Below, piece by piece: positions 17,959 through 26,794 of a DNA stretch of 64,000 nt. Source of the stretch: CAVSRC01 sp963750065 (GTDB lineage: Bacteria; Pseudomonadota; Alphaproteobacteria; Rhizobiales; Kaistiaceae); contig CAVVPK010000012.1 of assembly GCA_963750065.1 (NCBI GenBank), forward strand, positions 372,001 to 436,000, given 5' to 3'. How positions within the stretch are numbered: the stretch's first letter is position 1; each line of letters begins with the position of its first letter. The translations under genes were made by a program, and so were the position numbers. The notes under the pieces are model-generated. The model searched no databases, was not told the origin of the DNA, and worked only from the letters and a program-made list of their open reading frames with translations.

Positions 17959-18078
17959 GGGTTCCTTTTTCGCACGCCGCATGCGGCCGGGCAAAGCCCG
18001 CCTGCGGCCGCTTCGCGAGGCTCGGACGGAGACAGAAAGCGATTTTGTTTCAAATAGATAAGTCATGTTGACCTATCC

Positions 18079-18107
18079 TTGACACGCCCTAGGGCGCTAA
18101 CTATTGT
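18079..18107 (+). promoter_or_regulatory. Probable sigma-70 promoter of the atp (F0) operon with palindromic spacer
   Basis: A perfect -35 TTGACA (18079-18084), a 17-bp spacer and -10 TATTGT (18102-18107). The spacer holds a 12-bp perfect palindrome, CGCCCTAGGGCG (18085-18096), suitable as a repressor or activator site. Transcription would start near 18114, about 47 bases before atpI. Confidence 0.65.
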
Positions 18108-18160
18108 GCGCGCGGTTTCGGGGGAGCCGGGGCTTTTCGCGGTGCGCGAAGGAGCGGCGA

Positions 18161-18541
18161 ATGGACGATGGGGACGGCAAGCCGGACCTGTCGGTTGACC
18201 AGGAGACCGGGCTGTCCAGGCGGCTGCGCGATCTCGATCGCCAGTTGGACGTGCGACGTGCGCAGGGCAAGATGCCGTCGTCCGTCGACTCGCAGCCGGA
18301 AAAGCCGGGCTATGCCGTGGCGATGCGGCTGGGCGCCGATTTCGTGGCGGGGGTCGTCCTCGGCGCGGCACTGGGATGGGGGATCGACCGGCTGTTCGGA
18401 ACCGCTCCCTGGGGGTTGATAGTGTTCTTGCTTCTGGGCTTTGCTGCCGGGATGCTGACCGTCATGCGGTCTGCCGGTCTGGTGAAGCCGGGGCCGGCGG
18501 GGCCGGACGACCTGTACGGCGGCAAGGGCGGCAAGGGTTGA
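18161..18541 (+). CDS. atpI: ATP synthase protein I
   Basis: A 126-aa AtpI/AtpZ-type protein with a charged N-terminal half (residues 1-50) and two membrane helices (around GADFVAGVVLGAALGWGIDR and WGLIVFLLLGFAAGMLTV). AtpI helps assemble the c-ring and may carry Mg2+. AAGGAG stands 7 bp before the ATG. It heads the F0 gene set, 12 bp before atpB, as usual in Hyphomicrobiales. The start is preferred over a GTG at 18104 because of the ribosome binding site. Confidence 0.9.
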   Translation: MDDGDGKPDLSVDQETGLSRRLRDLDRQLDVRRAQGKMPSSVDSQPEKPGYAVAMRLGADFVAGVVLGAALGWGIDRLFGTAPWGLIVFLLLGFAAGMLTVMRSAGLVKPGPAGPDDLYGGKGGKG

Positions 18542-18553
18542 CGAGGGACTGAC

Positions 18554-19300
18554 TTGTACGATCCGATCCATCAGTTTCACATCCAGAAGCTCATCCCGAT
18601 CGAAATCGGCGGGGTCGACCTGTCGTTCACCAATTCGGCCCTGTTCATGGGGCTGACCGTGGTCGCCGCCTCGGCCTTCCTGATCCTGTCGACGCGCGGG
18701 CGCGGCCTGGTGCCGTCGCGCTGGCAGTCGGCGGCCGAGATGACCTACGAATTCATAGCGCACACGTTGCGCGAGTCGGCCGGCAGCGAGGGGATGAAGT
18801 TCTTCCCCTTCGTCTTCACGCTGTTCATGTTCATCCTGGTCGGCAACCTGTGGGGCATGTTCCCCTATTTCTTCACCATCACCTCGCACATCGTCATCAC
18901 CGGCGCGCTTGCCCTGGTGGTCATCCTGATGGTGGTCATCGTCGGCTTCTGGAAGCACAAGCTGGGCTTCCTCAAGCTGTTCGTGCCCAGCGGCGTGCCC
19001 AAGGTGATCCTGCCGTTCATCGTCGTCATCGAGGTGATGTCGTTCCTGTCGCGGCCGCTCAGCCTGTCGATTCGTCTGTTCGCCAACATGCTGGCCGGCC
19101 ACATCACGCTGAAGGTGTTTGCCGGCTTCGTCACCGCGCTGGGCTCGCTCGGCGTGCTCGGCTGGTTCGGCGCACTTCTGCCGCTGGCCGCCACGGTGGC
19201 GCTGACGGCACTGGAATTCCTGGTGGCGGCGTTGCAGGCTTACGTCTTCGCCATCCTCACCAGCCTCTACCTGAACGACGCCCTTCACCCCGGCCACTGA
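18554..19300 (+). CDS. atpB: F0F1 ATP synthase subunit a
   Basis: A 248-aa membrane protein forming the proton half-channels of F0. The essential arginine is in LSLSIRLFANMLAGH, and the C-terminal helices with LEFLVAALQAYVF carry the usual Glu and Gln. Five to six transmembrane helices are visible. The start codon is TTG, with GAGG about 10 bp upstream; the N-terminus MYDPIHQFHIQKLIPIEIGG matches the alphaproteobacterial form. Second gene in the atpI-B-E-b'-b operon. Confidence 0.96.
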   Translation: MYDPIHQFHIQKLIPIEIGGVDLSFTNSALFMGLTVVAASAFLILSTRGRGLVPSRWQSAAEMTYEFIAHTLRESAGSEGMKFFPFVFTLFMFILVGNLWGMFPYFFTITSHIVITGALALVVILMVVIVGFWKHKLGFLKLFVPSGVPKVILPFIVVIEVMSFLSRPLSLSIRLFANMLAGHITLKVFAGFVTALGSLGVLGWFGALLPLAATVALTALEFLVAALQAYVFAILTSLYLNDALHPGH

Positions 19301-19347
19301 CGGCTGGCCCCATCGACCCCAAGGATTACTCAGCAGGAGCTTCGACC

Positions 19348-19572
19348 ATGGAACTTGCAGCAGCAAAGGCAATCGGCGCCGGTATCGCGTGCATCGGCAT
19401 GGGTGCCGCCGGCATCGGCCTCGGCCACATCTTCGGCAACTACCTGGCCGGTGCCATCCGTAACCCGGCGGCTGCGGCCGGCCAGTTCTCCAACCTGATC
19501 TTCGGCTTTGCCATCACCGAAGCGCTCGGCATCTTCTCGCTGCTGATCGCGCTCATCCTTCTGTTCGGCTGA
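19348..19572 (+). CDS. atpE: F0F1 ATP synthase subunit c
   Basis: A 74-aa hairpin of two membrane helices forming the rotating c-ring. The first helix is glycine-rich (GAGIACIGMGAAGIGLGHIF), the polar loop is RNPAAA, and the second helix holds the proton-carrying Glu in AITEALGIFSLL. CAGGAG lies 11 bp upstream of the ATG. The gene is 47 bp after atpB in the same operon; high c-subunit translation usually relies on such a strong site. Confidence 0.97.
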   Translation: MELAAAKAIGAGIACIGMGAAGIGLGHIFGNYLAGAIRNPAAAAGQFSNLIFGFAITEALGIFSLLIALILLFG

Positions 19573-19603
19573 GCCGGGGACCACAGGTCGAGGACAAGAA
19601 ACG

Positions 19604-20191
19604 ATGGCCGCTACTGGGCAGCCGATGACGCTGGCTGAGGCAACGCAGCCGACGCCGGCGACGACATCGGGCACCGAGGCTCAGCCGCCGGGCGAGCAGA
19701 AGTCGTTCCCGCCGTTCAATTCCTCGACGTTTCCCGCGCAGCTCCTGTGGCTGGCGATCACCTTTGTCGTCATGTACTACCTGATGGCAAAGATCGCGCT
19801 GCCGCGCATCGGCGGCATTCTCGAGGATCGCCGCGACCGCATCGCCAGCGACCTCGACACGGCCGAGCGGCTGAAGCAGGAATCGGAAGAGGCCGAGGCG
19901 GCTTACGACAAGGCGCTGGCCGAGGCGCGCGCCAAGGCCTTCACCATTGCCGAGACCGCCCGCGAGGAGGCCAAGGCCGCTTCCGACGCACTACGTGGCG
20001 AGGCGGAAGCCGCCCTCAACACGCAGCTCGCCTCCGCCGAGGCGCGCATCGGCGAGATCAAGTCGAAGGCATTGTCCGACGTCGGCGCCATCGCGGCGGA
20101 AGCCACCGAGGCGATCGTCAGCGCGCTCACCGGCGCCACGGTGGGCCGCGACGAGGCCGACAAGGCCGTTGCCGAAGCGATGGCGAAGTAG
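19604..20191 (+). CDS. atpG: F0F1 ATP synthase subunit b'
   Basis: A 195-aa b-type stator protein. It has a Pro/Thr/Gln-rich N-terminal extension of ~45 residues, one membrane helix (FPAQLLWLAITFVVMYYLMA) and a long Ala/Glu/Lys coiled coil. The extension and the PRIGGILEDRRDRIASDLD start of the coil are typical of the b' subunit of photosynthetic and related alphaproteobacteria. It pairs with subunit b to hold F1. It lies 31 bp after atpE and 9 bp before subunit b. Some annotations call this gene atpF2 or atpX. Confidence 0.93.
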   Translation: MAATGQPMTLAEATQPTPATTSGTEAQPPGEQKSFPPFNSSTFPAQLLWLAITFVVMYYLMAKIALPRIGGILEDRRDRIASDLDTAERLKQESEEAEAAYDKALAEARAKAFTIAETAREEAKAASDALRGEAEAALNTQLASAEARIGEIKSKALSDVGAIAAEATEAIVSALTGATVGRDEADKAVAEAMAK

Positions 20192-20200
20192 GGAAGCCGG

Positions 20201-20683
20201 ATGTTTGACGCACCGTTCTGGGCGCTCCTTTCGCTCATCATCTTTCTCGGCATCATGATCTACATGAAGGTGCCGGGGCTGATCACGACGGCGCTCGACC
20301 GGCGTGCCTCCTTGATCCGCGCCGAGCTCGATCAGGCGCGCCGGTTGCGCGAGGACGCCCAGGCGCTGTTGGCCGACTACCAGCGCCGCGCGCGCGAGGC
20401 CGAGGTCGAGGCCGAGGAGATCATCGACCAGGCCAAGCGCGAGGCCGAGGCGCTGTCGGTCGAGGCCAAGAAGCGCATGGAAGAATACGTCGCCGGCCGC
20501 ACCAAGATGGCCGAGCAGAAGATCACCCAGGCCGAGGTCCAGGCCCTGCAGGAAGTGCGGGCGCTGTCGGCCGACGTGGCGATCGCCGCCGCCGAGAAGC
20601 TGCTTGCCGCCCGCACCAGGGGCGAGGCCGGCGCTCAGCTCATCGACAAGGCGATCGGCGAAGTCCGCACCAAGCTCAACTGA
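20201..20683 (+). CDS. atpF: F0F1 ATP synthase subunit b
   Basis: A 160-aa b subunit with an N-terminal membrane helix (FWALLSLIIFLGIMIYM) and a long charged coiled coil ending VRTKLN. With b' it forms the peripheral stalk that keeps F1 from turning. Start ATG is close behind the atpG stop, preceded by GGAAG. It is the last gene of this F0 cluster; the F1 genes are not in the window, so they are encoded elsewhere, as in many alphaproteobacteria. Confidence 0.95.
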   Translation: MFDAPFWALLSLIIFLGIMIYMKVPGLITTALDRRASLIRAELDQARRLREDAQALLADYQRRAREAEVEAEEIIDQAKREAEALSVEAKKRMEEYVAGRTKMAEQKITQAEVQALQEVRALSADVAIAAAEKLLAARTRGEAGAQLIDKAIGEVRTKLN

Positions 20684-20720
20684 GCGTGGGCGGCTGCGGA
20701 TCGGCGGCCGGCGCTTCTTC

Positions 20721-21368
20721 CTAGAAATCCAGATTTAGCTGCTGCGCGCGCACCGGGGCGAAGCTCTGCCGGTGGTGCGGGCAGGGGCCGTGCTCTTTCA
20801 ACGCCGCGAAATGGGCCGGCGTCGAATAGCCCATGTGGCGCTCGAAGCCGTAATCGGGAAAAGCATGGCCGATGGCGGTCATCAGCCGGTCGCGCGTCAC
20901 CTTGGCGACGATCGAGGCGGCCGCGATCGAGACCGACAGGCGGTCGCCGCCGACGATGGTCTGTGAGGCACAGGCAAGGCCGGGCGGCTCCTGGTTGCCG
21001 TCGACCAGAACGTGATCGGGCCTGTCGGAGAGGCCGGCCACGGCGCGGCTCATGGCCCACAGCGAGGCTCTCAGAATGTTCATGCGGTCGATGCGCGCCC
21101 GGCTGGCAACGGCGATCGACACCACGGCTTGCGCGAGGATCGCGTCGAAGAGCCGTTCGCGCTGGGCCGGCGTCAGCTTCTTGGAATCGTTGAGGCCGTC
21201 GGGATAGCGCCGGTCGGGGAACATCACGGCGGCAACGACCACCGGCCCGGCGAGCGGACCGCGCCCGGCCTCATCGACGCCGGCAACCAGACGGCACCCA
21301 CGCCGCTGCGCCCGCCGCTCGTAGCGGTCGGTGGGGGCGTCGGGCGAATCGGTGGAGCTTGGCCGCAT
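20721..21368 (-). CDS. rnhB: Ribonuclease HII
   Basis: A 215-aa RNase HII, which cuts RNA in RNA-DNA hybrids and single ribonucleotides in DNA. The active-site motif is GVDEAGRGPLAGPVVVAAV, with Asp-Glu near residue 30; the later catalytic Asp is in HVLVDGNQEPPG and another lies in the AKVTRDRLM region. The C-terminus (HRQSFAPVRAQQLNLDF) matches the family. It converges on atpF with a ~37-bp gap and lies downstream of the radical SAM gene on the same strand. Confidence 0.95.
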   Translation of the reverse strand: MRPSSTDSPDAPTDRYERRAQRRGCRLVAGVDEAGRGPLAGPVVVAAVMFPDRRYPDGLNDSKKLTPAQRERLFDAILAQAVVSIAVASRARIDRMNILRASLWAMSRAVAGLSDRPDHVLVDGNQEPPGLACASQTIVGGDRLSVSIAAASIVAKVTRDRLMTAIGHAFPDYGFERHMGYSTPAHFAALKEHGPCPHHRQSFAPVRAQQLNLDF

Positions 21369-21421
21369 GGACCGAGCGTGCCGCCGGCGGCGGGCTCACG
21401 CAAGCGCCGGCGGCGGATCGC

Positions 21422-22570
21422 TCAGGCGGCCTTCTGATTTCCGAACAGGTCGAGCTGCTGCGCGGCGCCCGGGGCCGTGAACAGGTCGGTGCGCAGCCTC
21501 AGCTTGTCGCGATTGAGGCCCAGCCGCCGTGCCGCCATCTCGAAGCGCCGCCCGATCTGCCAGGCATAGGGGCCGTCGCCGCGCATGCGCTTGCCCCACT
21601 CGGAGTCGTAGTCCCTGCCGCCGCGCATCGAGCGGATGACGGACATGACGTGCCTGGCCCGGTCGGGATATTCGCGCTCGAGGAACTCCTTGAAGATGTC
21701 GCGCACCTCCAGCGGCAGGCGGAGCAGCACATAGCCCGCCTCGCGCACGCCGGCTGCTGCTGCTGCTTCGAGGATGCGCTCGATCTCGCTCTCGTTGAGG
21801 GCGGGGATGACCGGCGCCACCATGACCGTGGTCGGCACACCGGCGGCGGAAAGCTGCCTCAGCGCCTCCAGCCGCCGCTCCGGCGTCGCCGCCCTCGGCT
21901 CCATGGCCCGCGCCAATCTGCGGTCGAGCGTGGTCACCGACAGCGCCACCTTGACCAGGCCGCGTGTCGCCATGCGCGACAGGATGTCGATGTCGCGCGT
22001 CACCAGCGCCGATTTCGTCACGATGCCGACCGGATGGCTGGTGCGCTCGAGCACCTCCAGGATCTCGCGCATGATGCGGTAGCGGCGCTCGATCGGCTGA
22101 TAGGGATCGGTATTGGTGCCGATCGCCATGGTGCGCACCTGATAGCCGGGCCTGGCCAGCTCCTTTTCCAGGAGCCGCGCCGCGTTCGGCTTGGCGAACA
22201 GACGGGTCTCGAAATCGAGCCCCGGCGACAGGCCCATATAGGCGTGGGTGGGCCGCGCGAAGCAGTAGGCGCAGCCATGCTCGCAGCCGCGATAGGGATT
22301 GATCGAGCGGTCGAAGGAGATGTCCGGCGACTGGTTGCGGGTGATGATCTGGCGCGCCGTCTCCTCCTGAACTTGCGTTCTCAGCGGCGGCAGCGCGTCC
22401 AGCGACTCCCAGCCGTCGTCGACCAGCTCGCGGGCGAGCGGCTCGAAGCGGCCGGAGCGGTTCGTCCCGGCGCCGCGTCCGCGGCGGCGGTCGGGATCGA
22501 TGCCAACGCCAACCAGGTCGTTGGCCGGCCGGCCGGCGTTTTCGGCGAATCGGGGCGAGCGCTTTTCCAT
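21422..22570 (-). CDS. PA0069-type radical SAM protein (spore-photoproduct-lyase-like)
   Basis: A 382-aa radical SAM protein. The 4Fe-4S motif CxxxCxYC appears as YRGCEHGCAYCFARPTH near residue 90. Flanking motifs are SINPYRGCEHGC, GTNTDPYQPIE and VGIVTKSALVTRDIDIL. This group resembles spore photoproduct lyase and is labelled PA0069 family in Proteobacteria; the reaction is unknown. The chosen start at 22570 (MEKRSPRFAENAG) has AGGAAT upstream; longer readings cross the promoter region of the divergent gene. It is followed by rnhB 53 bp on. Confidence 0.9.
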   Translation of the reverse strand: MEKRSPRFAENAGRPANDLVGVGIDPDRRRGRGAGTNRSGRFEPLARELVDDGWESLDALPPLRTQVQEETARQIITRNQSPDISFDRSINPYRGCEHGCAYCFARPTHAYMGLSPGLDFETRLFAKPNAARLLEKELARPGYQVRTMAIGTNTDPYQPIERRYRIMREILEVLERTSHPVGIVTKSALVTRDIDILSRMATRGLVKVALSVTTLDRRLARAMEPRAATPERRLEALRQLSAAGVPTTVMVAPVIPALNESEIERILEAAAAAGVREAGYVLLRLPLEVRDIFKEFLEREYPDRARHVMSVIRSMRGGRDYDSEWGKRMRGDGPYAWQIGRRFEMAARRLGLNRDKLRLRTDLFTAPGAAQQLDLFGNQKAA

Positions 22571-22681
22571 GAAAATATTCCTAGCGCGCAGGCTGGAACA
22601 AATCAAGAACAAACTTGAAATGTGGCGAGCCGGCGAAATTTCCGGTCGCACCCGGCCGGCCGCGTGCCGTATGAACGGCGC

Positions 22682-23197
22682 ATGATCACGGCCATCATCG
22701 AGACCGAGAACGAAGAGGTCAGCCTCGCCCATGCGCTTGCCGCGCTGGTGCCGGCGGCGACCGAGGGCGTCATCCGCGACGTCATCGTCATCGACAAGGG
22801 CTCGCGCGATGCCACGCGCCAGGTGGCCGATGCCGCCGGCTGCACGATCATCGATGCCGGCGAGGAGACCGATGCCAGGCGTGCCGCCGTCGAGCGGGCG
22901 CGCGGCGACTGGCTGCTGTTCACCCCGGCCACGCACGTGCTGCGGCCCGAATGGATGGACGACGCACTCGCCTTCATCGATCGGGCACTGGCCGACGGTC
23001 AGGCCGAGAAGCGCTCGGCGATCTTCCGCCGCGGGCGGTTGTCGACGGGTCCGTTTACCTGGCTCCTGGGTGTCATCGGCGGTGGCCGCACCGCGCGCCT
23101 GGTGGCCAAATCCGCGTGGCTGGCGGAAGTGTCGCGCTCTACGTCTGAGGCTTCCGAAGCTTCGAGCGCTTCAGGTGTTCGTCCAGGCGCGGCATGA
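22682..23197 (+). CDS. Short family-2-like glycosyltransferase
   Basis: A 171-aa protein resembling the N-terminal part of GT-A (family 2) glycosyltransferases: ITAIIETENEEVSLAHALAALV, then VIVIDKGSRDATRQVADAAGC and RGDWLLFTPATHVL. Related proteins in this order appear to continue for about 60 further residues, which are missing here. The tail (STSEASEASSASG) overlaps the end of moaB by 59 bp on the other strand, so the C-terminus may have been lost. Whether it still works is doubtful; the acceptor is unknown. Divergent from the radical SAM gene. Confidence 0.65.
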   Translation: MITAIIETENEEVSLAHALAALVPAATEGVIRDVIVIDKGSRDATRQVADAAGCTIIDAGEETDARRAAVERARGDWLLFTPATHVLRPEWMDDALAFIDRALADGQAEKRSAIFRRGRLSTGPFTWLLGVIGGGRTARLVAKSAWLAEVSRSTSEASEASSASGVRPGAA

Positions 23198-23699
23198 TCT
23201 CGACAAAGTTGCACGGCGGCTGGCGGTAATCGAACTGCTTGGCGAGAATCCCGTCCCAGGCGTCGCGGCAGGCACCGGGCGATCCCGGCAGGCAGAAGAC
23301 GAAGGTGCCGTTGGCAAGCCCGGCGGTGGCCCGCGACTGGATCGTCGATGTGCCGATCTTGTCGTAGCTCAAGCGGTGGAAGACCACCGAAAAGCCCTCC
23401 ATGCGCTTGTCGAAAAGCGGCTCGACCGCCTCCGGCGTCACGTCGCGGCCGGTGAAACCGGTGCCGCCGGTGGTGATGACCGCATCGATCGCCGGGTCGG
23501 CGATCCACTTGCGCAGCGTCGCGCGGATCTTGCGCACATCGTCGGTCACGATGGCGCGCTCGGCGAGCCGGTGGCCGGCGGCCGCGATGCGCTCCGCCAG
23601 CGTCGTGCCCGAGCGGTCGTCGTCGAGCGTGCGGCTGTCGGAAACCGTCAGCACCGCGAAGCTGACCGGGACGAAGGGCTTGTCGTTCGGCTCTGCCAT
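23139..23699 (-). CDS. moaB: Molybdopterin adenylyltransferase-type protein MoaB
   Basis: A 186-aa MoaB/Mog-fold protein in molybdenum cofactor synthesis, adenylylating molybdopterin. The family signatures are AVLTVSDSRTLDDDRSG near the start and ITTGGTGFTGRDVTPEA mid-protein, followed by CLPGSPGACRDAW. The start at 23699 (MAEPNDKPF) is the first ATG near the conserved domain; a start at 23750 is less likely. It lies 17 bp downstream of ispE on the same strand, so they may share a transcript. The 3' end overlaps the convergent glycosyltransferase. Confidence 0.92.
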   Translation of the reverse strand: MAEPNDKPFVPVSFAVLTVSDSRTLDDDRSGTTLAERIAAAGHRLAERAIVTDDVRKIRATLRKWIADPAIDAVITTGGTGFTGRDVTPEAVEPLFDKRMEGFSVVFHRLSYDKIGTSTIQSRATAGLANGTFVFCLPGSPGACRDAWDGILAKQFDYRQPPCNFVEIMPRLDEHLKRSKLRKPQT

Positions 23700-23716
23700 G
23701 GCGCCATCCAGCCTGT

Positions 23717-24652
23717 TCACGAGCCGCCGGTCATCGCCGCCGCCACCCACCAGTCCGGCTTGACGGCCTTGAGGCGTTCGGCGGCGCGTTCGGCGGCTGC
23801 CGGCTTGACGAAGATGCCGAAGGCGGCGGCGCCCGAGCCCGACATGCGCGCAAACAGGCAGTCCGGATCGTTGGCCAGTGCCTTGGCCGCCGCCGCCGCC
23901 TTGCGCGAGACCACCCGTGCCGGGTCGATCAGGTCGTTGCGCGTCTGCCTGAGCCAGAAGACCAGATCGAGCGGCGATTTGAATTTCGCCGGCAGGGCGG
24001 GCAGCGGCGCGCGCGTCTCCTTGCCGAGGCCGGCGAAGACCGCGCCCGTCGGCATGCTGACGCCGGGATGGGCGAGCACCACCGGCAAGGCCGGAATGCC
24101 CGCGACCGGCGTCACGATTTCACCGACGCCGCGGGCGACCAGCGGCTGCGACACCAGGCACATGGGCACGTCGGCACCGAGCGCCAGGCCGATCTCGAAA
24201 AGCTTCTTCGGCTTGAGCGTCAGCCCGAGGTCCCAGATGCGGTCAAGCAGCCTGAGCGTCGCTGCGGCGTCCGCCGAGCCGCCGCCAAGCCCGGCGGCGA
24301 CCGGAATCCGCTTGGCGAGACTGAGATGCACCGGCTTGACGCGCCGCCGGGAGCTAAGCGCCGCCATCGCCTCTGCCGCGCGCAGAACCAGATTGGCCGC
24401 CGGCGCGGTGGAGTCCTCGAGAAGCCCGGCATAGGGGCCGCTAATATCGAGCGTCGTGGCCGTGGCGTCTCCTGCCGCCGTCCGGGCGGTCACCACGTCG
24501 GCGACGTCGGCGAACACGACCAGAGTTTCGAGTTCGTGGTAGCCGTCCGGGCGCTCGTCTCCGACGTGAAGCGCCAGATTGATCTTGGCGCGGGCCAGTT
24601 CCGAATTGCCCGCGCCCGTCGCTTCTTCGATGGCTTTTGCAAGCTGGTCCAT
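23717..24652 (-). CDS. ispE: 4-diphosphocytidyl-2-C-methyl-D-erythritol kinase
   Basis: A 311-aa GHMP kinase catalysing the ATP-dependent step of the MEP isoprenoid pathway. The N-terminus has ARAKINLALHVGDERPDGYHEL, and the ATP-binding loop is KRIPVAAGLGGGSADAAATLRL. The third GHMP motif is MSGSGAAAFGIF. It sits between the TPR-LysM gene and moaB, all on the minus strand, and shares the isoprenoid theme with the nearby polyprenyl diphosphate synthase. Confidence 0.96.
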   Translation of the reverse strand: MDQLAKAIEEATGAGNSELARAKINLALHVGDERPDGYHELETLVVFADVADVVTARTAAGDATATTLDISGPYAGLLEDSTAPAANLVLRAAEAMAALSSRRRVKPVHLSLAKRIPVAAGLGGGSADAAATLRLLDRIWDLGLTLKPKKLFEIGLALGADVPMCLVSQPLVARGVGEIVTPVAGIPALPVVLAHPGVSMPTGAVFAGLGKETRAPLPALPAKFKSPLDLVFWLRQTRNDLIDPARVVSRKAAAAAKALANDPDCLFARMSGSGAAAFGIFVKPAAAERAAERLKAVKPDWWVAAAMTGGS

Positions 24653-24683
24653 GGGTGGCTGCTGTGGCCGCCTGCGATTGCCT

Positions 24684-26699
24684 TCAGTTGGTTGCCGGAT
24701 CCGGCAGTTTCAGAGTCATGCCGGGAAAGATGCGGTCGGGATCCTGTATCTGGTCGCGATTGGCCTCGTAGAGGCGCACATACATCTCGGCATTGCCGTA
24801 GATCTTGTTGGCGATGGTCCACAGGCTGTCGCCCGCGACCACGGTGACCGACTTCGGCAGGGCTTTCGGCTCGCTGGCGGCGGGTGCGGCCGCTGGGGGC
24901 GTTGCCGGCGCCTGGGGCTTTGCCTGCTCCGTGGGCGTTGCCGGTGCCTGGGGCGTTGCCTGGTCCGCGGGCGTTACTGGCGCGTTTGCCTGGGCCACGG
25001 CGACGGCGGCACCGCCGGTATTGTCCTTCAGCCCGTGTTGCAGCTTCGCCAGGATCAGCGGCAGCTGGTCCTTCTCCGGGTTCATGTCGCGCGCATGCGC
25101 CCACTGGAAGGTCGCCTCGCGCTTGCGCCCGACCTGCCAGTAGGCGTCGCCGAGATGGTCGTTGATGGTCGAATCCTCGGGCTTGAGCTCGATCGCGCGC
25201 TCCAGCGTCGCCACCGCGTCCTTGTAGCGGTGCAGCTTGTAATAGGCCCAGCCGAGGCTGTCGACGATGTAGCCGTCGTTCGGCCTGAGATCGACCGCCT
25301 GCTTGATCATCGCCAGCGCCTTGTCGAGGTTCATGCCCTTGTCCACCCAGGAATAGCCCAGGTAGTTGAGCACCGAGGGCTGGGCGGGGTTGAGCTTCAG
25401 TGCGTACTGGAAGTCGGCCTCGGCCTTCGGCCACTGATTGCTGCGCTCCTCGGCGACGCCGCGGTAGTAGTAGATGCGCCAGTCGTCGGCGGTCTCTTTC
25501 TTGATCGCCGCGATGCCGCGGCCGTAGGCGTTCGCAGCCTCCGCGAACTTGTCGATCGCCCGGTAGATATCGCCGAGCATGGTGGCCGCTTCGATGTCGC
25601 TCGGATCGGCGTTGAGCACGCGCTCGACATAGCGCACCGCCTTTGCGGGCTTGTCGAGGTCCTGCAGGCAGGCGGCGATCTGCAGGTCGGCGTTGCGGCG
25701 CAGCGCGATAGTCTCGGGCACGCGCCCGTAGGCGACGATGGCCTCATCGCAGCGCGACGCGGCCTGCAGCACGTCGCCGGTCGCCATGTCGGCCAGATAC
25801 AGCGTCGGGTCGAGGTAGAGCGCCAGCTGCAGATAGGCCATCGGCAGTTCCGGTCCGCCGTCGCTGCCGATGGCCGATCCCAGGCCATAGAGCGCCTCGG
25901 CCACGCCGTCGTCGGCCGTTGCCGCCACCGGAGCGATTGTCTTGCCGGCGCGGATGTCGTCGAGCAGTTCCTTGACCGCCGGGTGCAGCGCCGACACGTC
26001 GGCAAAATCGGTCAGTGCCTTGACCGCGGTGTCGCGCTGGCCGGCATGCGCCATGATGCGGGCATAGCCTTCCACCACCCTGAGCGCCGCGTTGTCGCTG
26101 TCGTAGGCCTTGGTGATGGCGGCGACGGCCTCGTTCGTCCGCCCGGCGGCGTCGAGGATCAGCGCCCGGTGGTAGTCCTTGAAGATGCCGTACCAGTTCG
26201 GCCCCTTGAGGGCATCGATCGTCGCCAGCCCCTCGTCGACCTTGCCGAGGCCGAAATCGACCCAGCCGTCGATCAGCCCGATGGTAAGCGTGGCCAGCGG
26301 CGCCGCGGCGGTACTGGCGAGGCCAGCGGTCGCGGCAGCATAGTTGTGCTGCTTGACCGCGCGCACCGCCAGGACCAGGCGGGCGATCGGGTTGCCGCTG
26401 TCGATCTTGATCAGCCGTTCGGCCGGATCGAAGGCCTGATCGAGATTGCCGTTGGCAACGTTGAGGATGACGGTGCGCTCCAGCAGCGTCGGGTTCTGGG
26501 GGTCGTCGGCAAGCGCGTCGCTGTAGAAGGCGGCGGCGGCGCCGATGTCCTTGGCCATGTCGGCGCTGCGCGCTGCCAGGAAGCTGCCGGCAAGCGTCGT
26601 GGGGAAATCGGCCACCGAACTGGCGGATGCCGCCGGGCTCCACGCGATGAGGCTGGCTAACGCGGCAAGGCCAATGCTGAGGCGGTTCGGCAAGATCAT
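24684..26699 (-). CDS. TPR-repeat protein with C-terminal LysM domain
   Basis: A 671-aa protein beginning with a signal peptide (LSIGLAALASLIAWSPAASA), so probably periplasmic. About ten tetratricopeptide-like repeats fill residues ~30-560, including PNDGYIVDSLGWAYYKLHRY and PEDSTINDHLGDAYW. A Pro/Ala/Thr/Gln-rich low-complexity linker with near repeats (PADQATPQAPATP and PTEQAKPQAPATP) precedes a LysM domain (VVAGDSLWTIANKIYGNAE). LysM suggests peptidoglycan binding. The N-terminal part resembles TPR proteins that follow ispE in many Hyphomicrobiales; the exact function is unknown. The start is set by the signal peptide. Confidence 0.88.
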   Translation of the reverse strand: MILPNRLSIGLAALASLIAWSPAASASSVADFPTTLAGSFLAARSADMAKDIGAAAAFYSDALADDPQNPTLLERTVILNVANGNLDQAFDPAERLIKIDSGNPIARLVLAVRAVKQHNYAAATAGLASTAAAPLATLTIGLIDGWVDFGLGKVDEGLATIDALKGPNWYGIFKDYHRALILDAAGRTNEAVAAITKAYDSDNAALRVVEGYARIMAHAGQRDTAVKALTDFADVSALHPAVKELLDDIRAGKTIAPVAATADDGVAEALYGLGSAIGSDGGPELPMAYLQLALYLDPTLYLADMATGDVLQAASRCDEAIVAYGRVPETIALRRNADLQIAACLQDLDKPAKAVRYVERVLNADPSDIEAATMLGDIYRAIDKFAEAANAYGRGIAAIKKETADDWRIYYYRGVAEERSNQWPKAEADFQYALKLNPAQPSVLNYLGYSWVDKGMNLDKALAMIKQAVDLRPNDGYIVDSLGWAYYKLHRYKDAVATLERAIELKPEDSTINDHLGDAYWQVGRKREATFQWAHARDMNPEKDQLPLILAKLQHGLKDNTGGAAVAVAQANAPVTPADQATPQAPATPTEQAKPQAPATPPAAAPAASEPKALPKSVTVVAGDSLWTIANKIYGNAEMYVRLYEANRDQIQDPDRIFPGMTLKLPDPATN

Positions 26700-26794
26700 G
26701 ACCCTCGCTACTTGAGCAAATTCAGAGGCTTGGCGCTTGGCGGCACGATGACGGTTCCACCCCGCCGCCGCAAGCACAGGCATCCGGCCCGGAT

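Noticed and set aside
24579..26660. Open frame of 693 codons on the plus strand
   Set aside because: Antisense to the TPR-LysM gene; no family or ribosome binding site.
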